64,000 nt of DNA from Glandiceps talaboti (GCF_964340395.1 NC_135557.1:16721867-16785866), one strand, 5' to 3'; numbered from the stretch's first letter, positions 25,116 to 37,908 are shown. A program made the numbers and translations. Notes: generated from the sequence alone by a model not told the origin.

Positions 25116-28100
25116 CATACACATTATATTTATTTATCACTTTGCGCCTCATCATATACTTCTCAAAGAAATATTTTGAACTCTAGAGTGTATGTATTAT
25201 TAAAAGCAATCTTACGAATTTTGCGTTCGGGTTTAGACCTATCAATAAATACTGAAGCGGCGCCACTTACGTAGGAAGATATTAGGAATTGTCATTTCAA
25301 TCCACGAATTTAATCAGAATAATTCTTCATAGTTAAGGCACCGGTTTACGCGTCAAAAATGTTTCTAATAAAAGCATCTTCTACGGAATATTTTTAAATT
25401 TGATTTCTAGCTGCACACTTGCTACAACTAATTATAATGCATGTCATAACCGTATAATGCACATCGGAAGTAATATGTTTAAACATTTGCTGTTATTTCG
25501 TTCATGAAAACTCTGACTCACTCAAAACCAAGACAAGTGAATATACATTTTTGAAATAGAGGTCGACATGGTATAACAAATAAACCATTGTAGTCATTTT
25601 AGATCCAATATGGCCACTGAATACTATGATATATGTATGGGAATTATATGAAAACAAGATGGCGGACCCCAAAATTTCCTGTATTATTTCAAGTGGACCA
25701 GCAGCAGGCTTAGTGTGGAGAGATTATAGGAAGTATCTATCTCTCAAATTTTGTCCCTCATAACAAATACACGTCAAATATTTTTTTTTTAAATACAACA
25801 CGTATATATAGTAAAAGGCTATATAACGATAGCGAACAATGCAGAAATTATGATTGAAATCTGTTTGTTTTTTAATGTCACAATAATGTAGGCCTCGTTT
25901 GCCTATTTGTACCTTTAAATAGCTACACAATGGGCAGAACTCATTACTTTATTTACTGTGAGTCCGGCCAAACAGAAGAACCGCAAGACGTATGGATGGT
26001 AATGAGTCCTAATACTCACTCTATATATAAAAACACATAATGATGAGAGAAACGTGAATTGAGTGTTGTAGACACGGTTTGCTTGTCTCCTTACACCATT
26101 GTGCATTATAATATTCTGAGTTGAGTGTAGTTATTTCCTCTTCTTTACTCACAGCTACTGTGTGTACAAATAGTTTCCGCGCTAATCATGTCCAATAGGA
26201 TATTAAACAAGTCTGACTACTCAAGAAGGAAATTCACAGCCTACGGCTGTAAGTAGAAGCAATGCATTCACAAGAATGTGTTAGTGTCAATGAAAACTTC
26301 CCTCTTACCACGCTCGCAGCAGTAGCCTTAGACAAGTTCCCTATCGCTGTTTTCATGACTTTTCTCTCTCGTCCCCCTTCTTTGTTTGACACGTAGGTAC
26401 TTCAAAACACTATTGAGGTAGTTTCTGTGTATAAGGAGAATCGGGACAAATTAGTACTACGCACAAAACATTGTACCGTTCACCACACATTTAGGGACCG
26501 ACTGATCTACTCCAAGTTAGAGGATGGACATTAATATTGTTGCTCACTATTTTTAATAGGTAATTATGCATTCACTTGGAAATTGTTGACTGGAAATTAA
26601 TATAAATCATTAAGACCGTTATATTTATGTGTTTTGATATAACAACACGCAAGGAGAATACTGTATAATGTATTAAGCAAGTATGTGCCATAACTCTCGT
26701 ATGTAGTCAAACCGTTTCCGTAGTTGACGTTCCTTAAACTCATTCGTGTGAGTGGATGCAGCAGCAATTCTGCAAAGGTTAATTACTGTGGCCTTTAACG
26801 CAAAATGCATTTGCGAAATTAATGCATCCTACGTTAAACTGTCAAATGTTACTTATAGAAATATGTTGTCGATTATTTCGACATGTGAGAGTATAAATCA
26901 TCCTGTATTGGTCTCAACTCGCTGTCAAATACCTATGTTATTAACAACTAGAAGTGACCTTCAGCATTCAGATGTTGAAAAGAAGAAGGAGTAGTATCGG
27001 TTCAGTTCAATCAATTATGTTATCATTCTACGCTTAACATCTGAACTCCTTCCCTGTGTTAGTGCTGTGTAGTCACCAGGTCAAATGTATATATTTAACC
27101 ACGAGAACAAAATGCCTTTCCGTGATAACTATGTAAGTGAATGCAGACGTTAACAATTTCCAATTCAATCTGCTTCCTCCTGACAAAGAGTTTGTGAAAT
27201 TCACTGTTGAAAAGTCAATGTTTTATTCAAAATAGATTTCGGATTTGAGTAGAAGCAGTAGTATGTTATCTCGTTATTGCGACTATAAAGTAATAGAGAT
27301 ACCTAGCCAAATTGACTGTCATTGTGTACATGACCATTTGTTCTCAAAATAGAATGTGCAATCATTTCTTACGGATAAACCTCACAAACAGTTTGAAACT
27401 GTATCTCCTGAATACCTTACATCTCAATGTATCTCCTGAAGTTGACATTTGGTTTCTACCAAACAGCTATAAATGCAAGCAAAAATGAGACGTATGATAT
27501 TTTATACCTCTTTAGAATATATCAACTAAAATCTGGACAACACAATCAATTGTTTGAGAAAGTTCAAAGTCATAAGGCCAAAAAAGGAATTATTTCTATT
27601 CAGCGATTTTTTTAGGTGTTTGTCCAACCCATGCAGTCTGCAGATCCGGGGGTACACACACAATAACCCTCCCTACATTATGTGATATTTCAGTGAAGCC
27701 AACTATAGAGAAATCGTGAACAAGCAAATTATAAATACACACACTTGCTTTAAAGTACTAAATAAAACGAACAGAAACTGCTATAAATAGTAGATTGAGC
27801 GACAGGCTTGACAATTACAAAAAAAAATCGCGTCGTTGCACCACTTTAGACAAAATGTTCTGACCAATAAGTATTCTTTTATTTGCCTAACAGATGTCTA
27901 AAACCTGACATCACTCGCAGGAAACATTACAATAACCAAATTGTGCTCTATAACGTGAGTAATTCCTAAAGCACGGAAACGATAAATGATAAATAGTTTG
28001 ATTTTTATGCGTGTTTTTGATATCAGATTTACTAGTTGTACAGTCTTTTATCAATACATATCATGAGTAAATTTTACTAAACTTTTCATACCATAAATAT

Positions 28101-28900
28101 GAGTATGTCTTACTACACAGACTTTTACTCTACTGTATGTTTACCTAGCGTACATCAATATTCTTTATGCGCCAACGAGTTCAAGGCTAGCTGTTGTTGA
28201 AGGCCAAGGTCGTTTATCAAAAATGATCGTTTATCAACCAGATTTGAGTTCAATTATTGGCAAGTGGATGCTAAATGTGCTCCAGTCAGTACAATATGTT
28301 TCTGCGAGTACCTTATACGTATTAGCATGACCTATTCTCAAACACAAACTCAGCTTGTGACCTTTTAATAACCAAATTAATAACCAAATCGATTATCTTG
28401 TCTTCTCCTGTACGTTTTAATCATATAGCTAATTCTATTTTACCTTTAAAGGTCACCATTTTGAGTTAAAAATAGACAATTTATTTTTTATTTCCAAAGT
28501 GCATAAATTTAATATAGAAGTAAAGAAAACTACGATACATGAGATTGATTGTATCATTTAATATTATTAATAATCATTAACTCTCATTTTAAAATATTAT
28601 AAGTAGAAATGAGTCTACTGGACTAGATTTTATACGGTAGTGTATCATTTAACCACAAACTAATATCGCTAATAGTTACTTTATGTGCAAGTAATACGAA
28701 CCACCCGTTCTTTGATTTAAAGACAGATAATGATCTTAATGGGTGACAGTGCACGTACAGACTACATAACCATAGACAAAGCGTTGATGAAATACCTCTG
28801 ATTATTCATGCTATGTTTCAGGCCTGCTGTAATAGTCACGTCCCCATTTAGAGTAATTTGTCTCCGAGCACACACATTACTGTTTGTTATACAATTACAA
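25110..28900. other. Unique-looking intergenic DNA
   Basis: I see no gene, transposon remnant or array here. A YY1-like AAGATGGCGGAC word lies near 25656. Open frames are short and without motifs. Confidence 0.5.
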
Positions 28901-29436
28901 ACATCAATGTCTGACTTGCTTCATAGCCTTTAAGCTAAATAAGCGCTGAATTAGTGTTGTAAAATAGTTTCTTCTTTTGATTTTTAAATTTAAACCGATG
29001 TGTTCGAATGTTGCCAGTGTTTGTGCGTTCATCAGAGTGTTCATTTTACCTCGATCGGGGACCCTTCGAGTTTGCTTTGAACATTTCTTATCCAAATCAT
29101 GTGAAAATATATATCGTCAAAAATCATAAATTGCAACGTTACGCATGTTGCAAGTATACGTTTAACAGCAAATTTGCAAATAAAAAGCGTGTTCATACTT
29201 AGTCTATTTTATGGACTTCTTATAGCTATGCTTTCAAATGGTTTATATCCAAATGTGGTGAACTTCTATCGCCATAACGATACATGAATTACAACGTTAG
29301 GAGTGTATGCAGTTCGCAAGGCAACACTGAAAGCAATTTTGAAAATAAGATATGACAAGCTTGAACTCTTGAAATATGCTTACCATCTATTTTAGGTGTT
29401 CCATATTTACATCGGAGTGACACTACCTCCGGTTTA
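28900..29436 (-). other. 3' flank of the GPCR gene
   Basis: This region lies downstream of the receptor stop codon on the minus strand. No AATAAA signal is found close to the stop on that strand; the first clear one is near 28485. A GATG|GTAAGC donor-like word at about 29385 would allow a spliced 3' UTR. Confidence 0.3.
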
Positions 29437-30624
29437 TCACCCCTCTGTCTTCTTCGTGTGACTCATATGCCTCGTGGTTAGTGTTGTCATGGTAACTCCA
29501 TCAAGGTCATTATTGAGTAGTTTGCTGTGTTTGTATAATTTCTCCGGTAAGCACGCCAACAGAGTGGTCTTGAAGGCCTGACGATAACGGTCCGAAAGAG
29601 CGTTGTAGATGATTGGGTTCGCTGCAGAGTTTATGTACGTCAATGTACGGAAAATGTTCAGAAGGTAATACCTGATAATTTCATGGATGTACACGTTGTA
29701 GAACGTACAGAGAGCCAGTATTCGGTAGGGTGCGATGCAAATTATAAAAACTGCTGTCGTCACCACTAACATTCGGATTAATTGTTTTTTGGCGCGAAAC
29801 GATGCCTTTGCCGTGATGTTTTTGCTTGCACGCTCCGTTCTAATCAGTTGTAGCAAGATCACTAGATAGATACACAACAAGGCGGGAATCATGAGCAGAA
29901 AAAGGAATTGTCCAATTTGGTAGTGTACATCGAAGAATTGGCACGCTGAAGGTTGGCAACCACCGCAGTTAATGAAAGTTGAAGGCATTGTAGAGTGGTT
30001 GGTATACTTTTCTGGCCATGCGATTCTATAAACGGCTATCTGCATGTAGACGGTATCAGGGAGCATGTACACCAAGCAGAACAACCATACAACGAGGCAG
30101 ACTATGAGAACGTTGGTTGTCGTACGGTAAACTCGAAACTTCACATACCAACGAATTGCGAGGTATTTCTCGATAGCCAATATCAGTATGGTAATACAGG
30201 ATACAGCAATAGTTACATCGCTTAGGTAAGTCAAAGCCTTACAACTTATCTCTCCGAGTGTGTAGTCGTTGACGAGGGGCACGGATGCAGCGATGTAGGA
30301 GGAGACCTTCGGAAGAATCGCTACGAGAAGGAATAAAATATCCGCCATGGCTAAGTTCACCAGCAACATATTGGTCACGCTCTGCATTCCCCGTCCACGG
30401 ATGAAAACGTAGACGGTGAGAGCATTCCCGATGAAGCCAATAATAAAGACCAGAGGCATAAGAACACATACTACTACCGTATCGGTCGTTGAGTACATCA
30501 GTCGATCAATATCATCCTGTGTAAGGATCACTATCTCGGAATCGTTTAAGGCATTCACTTTTTCGTCCTGGACGATATCCACGCTCGCTATTGGAGTGAT
30601 CTGAGTATAGTCTACGGTTGTCAT
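29437..30624 (-). CDS. Class A GPCR, thyrotropin-releasing-hormone-receptor-like
   Basis: A 395-residue seven-helix receptor in one uninterrupted exon. TM1 about 49-77 (GN at 66-67), TM2 about 84-105 (LAMAD, D95), TM3 about 125-157, TM4 about 170-190 (W180), TM5 about 236-262 (P247), TM6 about 283-308, TM7 about 318-341 ending NPIIY (336-340). Helix 8 carries a possible palmitoylation Cys358. C128 at the top of TM3 can pair with an ECL2 cysteine (C220, C223 or C228). Predicted N-glycosylation sites are N27 and N209. APYRILAL in TM6 resembles the PYR motif of TRH receptors, suggesting a small amidated peptide ligand and plasma-membrane G-protein signalling. That subfamily call is inference. 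Two switch positions are unusual: EKY (152-154) replaces E/DRY, and CIAP (296-299) lacks the usual TM6 tryptophan. The start fits: ATG in good Kozak context, about 45 N-terminal residues before TM1. Confidence 0.93.
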   Translation of the reverse strand: MTTVDYTQITPIASVDIVQDEKVNALNDSEIVILTQDDIDRLMYSTTDTVVVCVLMPLVFIIGFIGNALTVYVFIRGRGMQSVTNMLLVNLAMADILFLLVAILPKVSSYIAASVPLVNDYTLGEISCKALTYLSDVTIAVSCITILILAIEKYLAIRWYVKFRVYRTTTNVLIVCLVVWLFCLVYMLPDTVYMQIAVYRIAWPEKYTNHSTMPSTFINCGGCQPSACQFFDVHYQIGQFLFLLMIPALLCIYLVILLQLIRTERASKNITAKASFRAKKQLIRMLVVTTAVFIICIAPYRILALCTFYNVYIHEIIRYYLLNIFRTLTYINSAANPIIYNALSDRYRQAFKTTLLACLPEKLYKHSKLLNNDLDGVTMTTLTTRHMSHTKKTEG

Positions 30625-30650
30625 GGTGACCTACAGGTAGACAAAATAAA
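30625..30650 (-). promoter_or_regulatory. Possible splice acceptor just upstream of the GPCR start
   Basis: On the minus strand a pyrimidine-rich tract ending TTTTGTCTACCTGTAG sits six bases before the ATG. This would suit a 5' UTR intron, leaving the whole coding region in a single exon, a common arrangement for neuropeptide GPCRs. The nearby TATA box argues for an alternative unspliced leader. Confidence 0.4.
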
Positions 30651-30696
30651 GAAAAAACTTAAGTCGAGGGAATGCTACTAGGTTTTAGTCCAGATG

Positions 30697-30714
30697 TCAA
30701 CGCAGCTGAAACAT
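30697..30714 (-). promoter_or_regulatory. Short upstream ORF in the putative GPCR leader
   Basis: If transcription starts from the TATA box at 30765-30772, the leader contains one upstream ATG (30714). It opens a five-codon frame (MFQLR) with a TGA stop at 30697-30699. Such short upstream frames often lower translation of receptor mRNAs. It disappears if the 5' UTR is spliced to the acceptor near 30632. Confidence 0.3.
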
Positions 30715-30764
30715 CGCTTCGTATGAAGCAGTCAAGACTATGAACTATTCTAAAAAAAGAGCTG

Positions 30765-30772
30765 CTTATATA
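30765..30772 (-). promoter_or_regulatory. TATA box upstream of the GPCR gene
   Basis: TATATAAG on the minus strand, in a less AT-rich context (GGCG-TATATAAG-CAGC), lies about 140 bases upstream of the ATG. A start near 30737 would give a leader of about 113 bases. The match and position are good, but the signal is short and common in AT-rich DNA. Confidence 0.35.
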
Positions 30773-30779
30773 CGCCAAC

Positions 30780-31777
30780 ACTTTCACTCCGAGGAAAGAA
30801 ATAACACACGAATAACCACAATACTTATGCTATGGTTTGACATAGGCACATACTGTAATGAGATATAGAGAACGTGTTGATAATAGTAATGGTATTTGTG
30901 AGGTATTTTGAGGTTTTTAAAAGATCGGGACACAGTTACAATATGCATAGGGGCGAGTCACATTGGTTATCACAATGTAGCCGGTGTACAAGAGTCATTT
31001 TGAAAGTGGTTAAGTCCACCTTTCTTAATCACATTACCGTCTTAAACACGACTTGAATATGAATGCTGTCCCCCCCCCCCTCCAAGTCTATCAACCATAT
31101 TCCTTATTTGCATACCTTGACAAGACGTAAGACCGTGGCGCCTCGTGTAGCCACGTAATCTAACTAAACTGGTTTGGAGTGGACACAGTGACTGGGTCGA
31201 GGATATATAATAAGTTGGTTAGCAAATTACGGTAATCAGTGCGAGAGCCAATTTGCTGAAGGTACCACATTGGACAAAATCTTAGAATCGATTCCTTTCA
31301 AAAGGATAACAAATCCATTAACTGTAAAAGCTGACCATAAACAGCGGTGCTTAAGTCTTGGCGAATGATTATCCTGTGTTATTCCATTTCCACTCTATTT
31401 TGCTTGATATTGCAATGGTAATCTTTAATTAATTTTCATTGAATGACATGTTCTTTATAAGTACAAAGAAAGGACCCTTCGTGAGTATATGTTTTAAAGT
31501 TCAATCTCTTTTGAGCATTGCCTTGTGTGTAAATGAATATGTTTTAAAAAGAAATTAGGTTCCACTCATTGAACAACTTTAAACATATTGCTCGCAGAAT
31601 TGCTGTAATGATTTCAGGGAATAGTAGTCTTTCACATATATTTTCCAGTATTGAAGAGATGCAAAGCTCGTTACCTGCAATAGAAATGTACCACCTAGCT
31701 AGATCATAAAAAGTATATGATTTCTTGACGGGCACCATGACCATTTCATGTGTGTTACACCCATAATTGTAAGCGAC

Positions 31778-31861
<84 letters not shown>

Positions 31862-33095
31862 GCCCTGTAGTATGAGGTACAGTGCTATTACAGGTATGGT
31901 GAAATCTTCAAAATTATAGCATTTACTGTTTTGATGCATCAAGACGTATAACAATATTTTTTGTCTGCACTGCTTTCAGCATCATTGAACTTCATGTCCA
32001 CGATATCATTTCTTTTACGTAAGAATTTGTCAAACGAAACGATAATCTGTCAATGACTTAAAATACGGGAAAGAAGGGTTTTGGTTAATTGAGCAGTGAT
32101 ACTATAGCATATAGCTCTTAATGAGTATATTGAAACTAGGTATGCATATTCAACAATTGTATGTCACTGTTATATGCGTTTGTTTGTTTGTTTGTGTGTG
32201 TCTGTGTCTATGTCTGTGTTTTTGTGTGATTGTGTTTTCGACTGATTGTCTGATTTAAAACTTGATTTACATATTAATTTGCATTTTTAGTTGGATTTGA
32301 GTACTATTACGAGTCGGAAAATTTAATTGTATGACAGTTAATTAAGGCTCTTCATCACAGTAGCAAATCTTAGAAATGTTCGATCAAATCAACAGCAGAA
32401 ATTTAGATATGAAAATGGAATATTATACAATTTTATACAATATTATACAGCTTCCGAGGAAGCTAGGAAAGACCCGACCCTGGGGTTGTTCTTGGGGGTT
32501 CGTCAATGATATTATAACATTATTGTTGATATTCTGCCAGCTAGTTATCGTCCAAGCACAATCTTTCCTCATTATTTAATGACCACCATAGCAATAAGTC
32601 ACCCTCTTGCAAATGATTATATTTCACAAGCAGTTACAAAGGAGTGTTGTCATCAATAACCTAGTCGCTCACTGAGTACAAAGCAACGTAAATCCGGAAA
32701 TAAAATACCTCATAATGAAAGTAACAAGATTGGATGTTCTGATCACAAGAGTTTAGACTTTATATACTGGATATTACAGTCGTGGTCTCCTATAAAATCG
32801 ATATTATCGTCTCATAAAGGGCTCAGATGACATATACGTCATTTAATAGCTTTGTTGTTAAACCGGTTAAATAAGGCTCTGTCTTTCCTTAGATAAGATA
32901 AGACAATTGCCTTATGGCTAGACGGGTTTTTGATGGAACATCGGACTTTGTATCGATTGCTATTACGAAGTCACAGCTGTAAGATGTCCACATATTTTCA
33001 CATGACCTTTCTGCTGCCACCACTTGGCATCAACTGCTAAATAGTTGTCACAGGCTTACATGCACAGTACACGAGTGTAAATACGACGTGTGTGT
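30780..33095. other. 5' flank of the GPCR gene and intergenic DNA
   Basis: It holds a poly-C run (31071-31080), an AT array at 31782-31858, and TTTG and GT-rich short tracts near 32180-32235. No other gene is supported. Confidence 0.5.
31782..31858 (+). repeat. AT dinucleotide microsatellite
   Basis: About 38 AT units, uninterrupted. Confidence 0.97.
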
Positions 33096-33102
33096 ATTTA
33101 TT

Positions 33103-33242
33103 TGTATGTATGTATGTATGTATGTATGTATGTATGTATATGTGTGTATGTATATATGTATACGTACGTACGTATGTATGTATGTACGTACGTACGTACG
33201 TACGTACGTACGTACGTATATGTATGTATGTATGTATGTATG

Positions 33243-33274
<32 letters not shown>

Positions 33275-33287
33275 TGTATGTATGTAT
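33103..33287 (+). repeat. TATG and TACG tetranucleotide array
   Basis: A TATG array has a central block of about ten ACGT-type units (33163-33218), which are self-complementary. Open frames across it are artefacts. Confidence 0.95.
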
Positions 33288-33299
33288 ATCATGGTTACA

Positions 33300-34440
33300 G
33301 TAAAGTAATCAATACTGGATAATTATAAACATTTTGTTTCTAGATACAGGATAAAGAACACATTTCAAATGGAACATTTGCGTGAATATGTCAAATCTGT
33401 GCTTTTGCGATTTCGTAAATGGAAATGAAATACTATACAATAGCACTCACATTTTTATTTGAATATGAAGTCGTATTTTAAATTCATGATAGTAATTGAA
33501 TGATTATATATTTAAGAAAGGATGACTTTCCGTGTAAGATAATGAATATAAATTGTGATAAGGATGAATGTAAGATTTTGCCCGAGAATATTTAGATATC
33601 ATTCACTATTTTTCTTCCTTCAACCAAGGAAAATACGCGTGACATAGCATCTTCAAGGTCAGGGAAAGAATTGAAAACATCCTTACGTCACGAGTATTTT
33701 GCTATTGAATGAAAAACGATATTAGGGAAATTTATACTTGCAAGTACAACTTATGAAACATCGGGAATAGTATTGAAGACTTTTATAAGTGTGTTAGCTA
33801 ATATTTCAACTTCGAGCAAAGACGGGGACGCAGACGATATGGGTATAAATCCTATTTGTTTGAACGTGTTCAACTTGGCTTGTGTGTAGTGTAATACCGC
33901 AATTGTAACGTCATCATACCTTCAAATGATTTAAATCTTTATAAAAGGATGTGAACAGCTACCTAAATCAAGGTTTGAATTAACAGAAAGTGTTCTTTCA
34001 ATATTTACTAACTACGAGTCGTTAAATCCAACTACGTATTAACTTTCTGTCAAGACGCCTATTTTAACTGAATGTATAGTTACAAATGTTAAGTTACCAT
34101 TAAGTCTGGATTTCAAACATATGCCGCAGATGTTAACGATCTCGTTACCTGTGCCTTTTGGCGGGAAATGACTAAATATCGTAAAATTGCACAGCTAATG
34201 AACATGCCCAGGTCACAGTGCTTCTATCGTTGCACTTATACACGAGTAGTTCAAGTAGTAGAGAGTTCAATTGATAGATTATGATATTTGTAAGGTATTG
34301 CACCGATGTTGTCTGTTACAACAAAACAGTTCGCCTCTATTCGATTAGATGACGACTGCTAGTTATTCATCAAATTCATACGTTGGCAAAGGAAATATGA
34401 TGGTTGAAGGCGTTTGCGAACATTCGACAAATAAGGAAGG
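33300..34440. other. Intergenic DNA without recognised features
   Basis: AT-rich unique sequence. No coding signal or repeat is seen. Confidence 0.5.
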
Positions 34441-34454
34441 GATAGTGTGTGCAT

Positions 34455-34565
34455 GTGTCTGTCTAGATCTGTCAAGGGATATTGTGTGCATGTGTCTGTC
34501 TGTCAAGGGATATTGTGTGCATGTGTCCGTCAAGGGATATTGTGTGCATGTGTCTGTCAAGGACT
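34455..34565 (+). repeat. Minisatellite of about 29-34 bp, 3-4 copies
   Basis: The unit contains GTCAAGGGATATTGTGTGCA followed by TGTGTCTGT. Copies differ by a duplicated TCTG. The open frames on both strands follow from the repeat. Confidence 0.85.
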
Positions 34566-35060
34566 TGGCGTTATGTTATTTCACATAGATTTTTCAAGTA
34601 GGAAGCCATGATAAAATATCTTGATAATGTAAAAATTCAAAATAATTACCCAATCGCAATCCTCGTCCCGATGGACTGTTTACGTTTTGGTCCGTGTTTA
34701 CTAAACTGAATCAAACAAAAACATATTGGAACATTGGTCCTATAGATAATTAATAAAAAATTAACTGATGTTAAAACACTTGTCCTCAATAAGTCGAATG
34801 GTAATTCGCTTGCCTCTTTTTAAAACTGACATGTGTATAATACTAAACTCGGAATAACAGTTTCGTGTGTGGTATAAGAATTTCGTTGAACGTACATCAG
34901 TCAGCAGACCTGCATCTTCATTTAATGAACAAGACTTCACTACTCCTAAGTGCTTATTACCTTCAACTATTCATGAATATTTTAATATTATTACAGCTGA
35001 ATGTTTGCTGACGCAAAACTGGATCACTATTAGGAGAATGCAATGTGAAACAAGTTCGAA
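34566..35060. other. Intergenic DNA upstream of the LINE fragment
   Basis: An open frame of about 87 codons at 34867-35130 has no recognisable domain. It may be decayed LINE sequence but cannot be aligned by eye. Confidence 0.35.
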
Positions 35061-35071
35061 TGTGATGTTTC

Positions 35072-35302
35072 TTGGTAATGACGCAAAGTATATATATTAT
35101 GTATCCCACCTGTTTCGCGACTCAAAATAATATCTCTGTCCCCAAAGTTAGCTTATCTCATAGTCAACACAATATCAAGTATGCAGCTGTAACACACTGG
35201 AATTCACTCCCAGACTACATAAAAAACATAACCTATAGACATTCAAACATGCCTTTAAGCTTACTTGTGTGTGTGTGCGTGTGTTTATTTTACTGTTGTT
35301 GA

Positions 35303-35352
<50 letters not shown>

Positions 35353-35641
35353 TAAATCCTATTTATTCGCAATATTTTGACAATTATTCTTATCACATTT
35401 AGTTTGTTTGGGGTTTTTTTCGCTACCCGAGTTTCACCCAGCATTTTCGACTTAACTCATTCTGTAAGGGTTGTAGGCAAGACTAGTTCTGTAGAACTAT
35501 TTCTACAACCCCACCAGGTCCACGGAATTACTGATGTATTTGATTGAATATTCGTTGACTTAATTTAATTGATATATTTTGTTAATTCATTTGTTATGGA
35601 TGTTTTTGTTTTGTTTTAATTTCAATAAATGAAATGAATCA
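35072..35641 (+). mobile_element. LINE 3' fragment with reverse-transcriptase C-terminus
   Basis: The frame at about 35105-35260 contains NNISVPKV, then IKYAAVTHWNSLPDYIKNI. This is the familiar end of non-LTR retrotransposon reverse transcriptases (VPKV, then Y-A-V--WNSLP--IK). A GTT array (35296-35351) interrupts the region after it, followed by AT-rich sequence ending near TTTCAATAAATGAAATGAAT. The copy is 5'-truncated, as most LINE copies are, and encodes only about 55 recognisable residues. The clade (CR1/L2/Jockey-like) is not resolved. Confidence 0.7.
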
Positions 35642-36417
35642 TGGAATAACTTTTCTGAATCAAAAGTTTATGAAAAGGCCTGGATTTGTGTTCCTATGTG
35701 ATAACAGTGACGGTGATTACTTCACCTTTCAATAAAGCAATCGATACCTCGCCAATTACGTCATTCGCATCAGTATGGACAAACCTAATCATTCATTTGA
35801 TGATAAAGAGAAGGCGTGGGTCGTACTGAAGCTGCCTGAACTAAGGCAAGAAAATAATCTGCACTGAGCAATATATTATCTTAAGCCTATATACGCATTG
35901 TTTAAAAAAAAAGATGCGTGGTAAACATTGGCATGTTTTACCCTAGTTAAAATGGTGGTCACATTGCTAGTACGTAACTGGAGGTGAAAGGCAGATAGAC
36001 TGTCCGAATCTCATACATAATATTTGACAATAATTGCATGAAGTATTGTCAACTGTGTTGGCCGACGCAAAGAATTCCTGCCGTTAGCTCTGGTATATTG
36101 TACAATCTCTAGACGTGAATATAGTGATTTGTGGCAAATAAGAAATAGAATGGAAAATATAATTCATACAAATTTGTAACTAGCAAAGTATGAAACACTA
36201 ATACTTGGAGTGATTTTCGCGATAATTTAAAAATGTTACAATAAATCCCGCGGGATCCTAATTATTTGATATGTCAAACATTATAGAAGACGAAAAGAAA
36301 TAATAGCAAACATTGCACTTTGTTGAACTGCACCCTACAAGAACTACAGTCAATCATTGCGCAGTTCTCTTAGTTTAACTAAAAGAGTAATCACATCGTG
36401 TTTCAATATGAACCAAA

Positions 36418-36432
36418 GTTGCCATAGGCAAC
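36418..36432. promoter_or_regulatory. RFX X-box palindrome (3-nt spacer)
   Basis: GTTGCC-ATA-GGCAAC is a perfect inverted repeat matching the X-box bound by RFX factors, which control ciliary genes in many animals. There is no adjacent coding start to assign it to. Confidence 0.45.
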
Positions 36433-37869
36433 GTAAATCAATATCCTCAGTTGTCTCTTATCTCTTGTTCAAATAGCCTTCTTTAATTTGAGAGCATTCG
36501 TGAAGTGAACCTGAAACAAATGGGCATGACATATACCTGACAATTAAACACGATCACACATTTGTGTTTAAAATCAATGGAAGACGTAGTTCTACTCTAA
36601 TGTAGCGTACAACATCTGTGTAATTCAATAACTGTAATACAGTCATTAAAGATACGATCTGAAGTGCTGTTTGGGTTTACCGAGTTTTGATTATAACATT
36701 TACTCCGTGCGATTCTTGTGTTTTAGACCCATCTTCTTCAAGCCTTGTATGAGCCAATCCCATAAATGTCAAAATTGTCCACGGATTTAAATTTATAAAT
36801 ATATCGTCGTCATTCTAATGGTCAAATACCTATCTTCTCTCATTAACTTGTTAAAGTCCATGGCAAAACGTGTCCTGAATACAAAAGAAATGGGCTCATT
36901 AAACAGAGAAATTTACGTTTGAATCATTTGGGGGCGCTGTCACTGTGTTGAACCCTTCTTAACTTTGTTATGAGAACTGTTTTCTCAGGTTCAGTAAATT
37001 AATCACTTAAAAATGTCCACCTTTATTTTTCATCAGGTATATTTTAATTAATTTCAATCTACCGATGTCGTGCTATCTGCAGATTGTAATTTGTTATGTT
37101 TACGGACAACCATACGTCATACTTGAATATCATGCACGGTCCGGATAATCGCACGAGATCATCCAGTAATGAAACAAACAAACTTTTTCCGTATGTAGCA
37201 TAACTACTGTTGATAATTTCAGTAAAATAATGAAAGTGCTTAGCAATGAACAAGAACGATTTTGAATGGCTGTTCATTCGTACGAGTACTGGTCAATAGG
37301 GGATAGATGAAACAAATGAGTACAAGGCAAGCTGATTAAAGACTTTACAGCAGAGATCAATCAAATCGGTTCGGTAAAGTCAAACAGGAGTTACAGTAAG
37401 ACGAATTACAAGCGATTAGTAACTACATCGTTCAATCTGGGTGACAGATTTGATGGGCTAAATAAGATAGATCAGATGTACAGAGTCTCTCTCACGGGGT
37501 CATGAAAATAGGGACATTCTCTGAAGTCTCTTGATCTCTAACAATGTCAGACAAACGCAGAACAGTACATAGAGAGTCTGTTTAGATGGGTTTGGTGAAT
37601 CGGTTCACCTTGAACCACCCACCACGTGAATGTATGGTTATTGTTTGTTGTCATGCCTATGCTTCAAAACTGTAACACAATAATTAGTCAATAGTAACAA
37701 GAGAAAGGGACACAAAAACGTTTGTTCAAATGATTTCATGGTTGGGCAGGCATCCAGACTTTATGAATTGGTTTTTACTTCATTGACTAAGTTTGAGCAT
37801 TCTTACCCGTTCCTAAAACACGTATCCCAATTAGCTTAAAATGCATGGTTAGCACAATTCTGAAACCCC

Positions 37870-37871
<2 letters not shown>

Positions 37872-37906
<35 letters not shown>
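37872..37906 (+). repeat. AC dinucleotide microsatellite
   Basis: About 17 uninterrupted AC units. Confidence 0.95.

Positions 37907-37908
<2 letters not shown>

Noticed and set aside
29995-30604. Open frames antisense to or in other frames of the GPCR
   Set aside because: They are shadows of the receptor coding sequence. The receptor frame has the full seven-helix pattern and the others have no motif.
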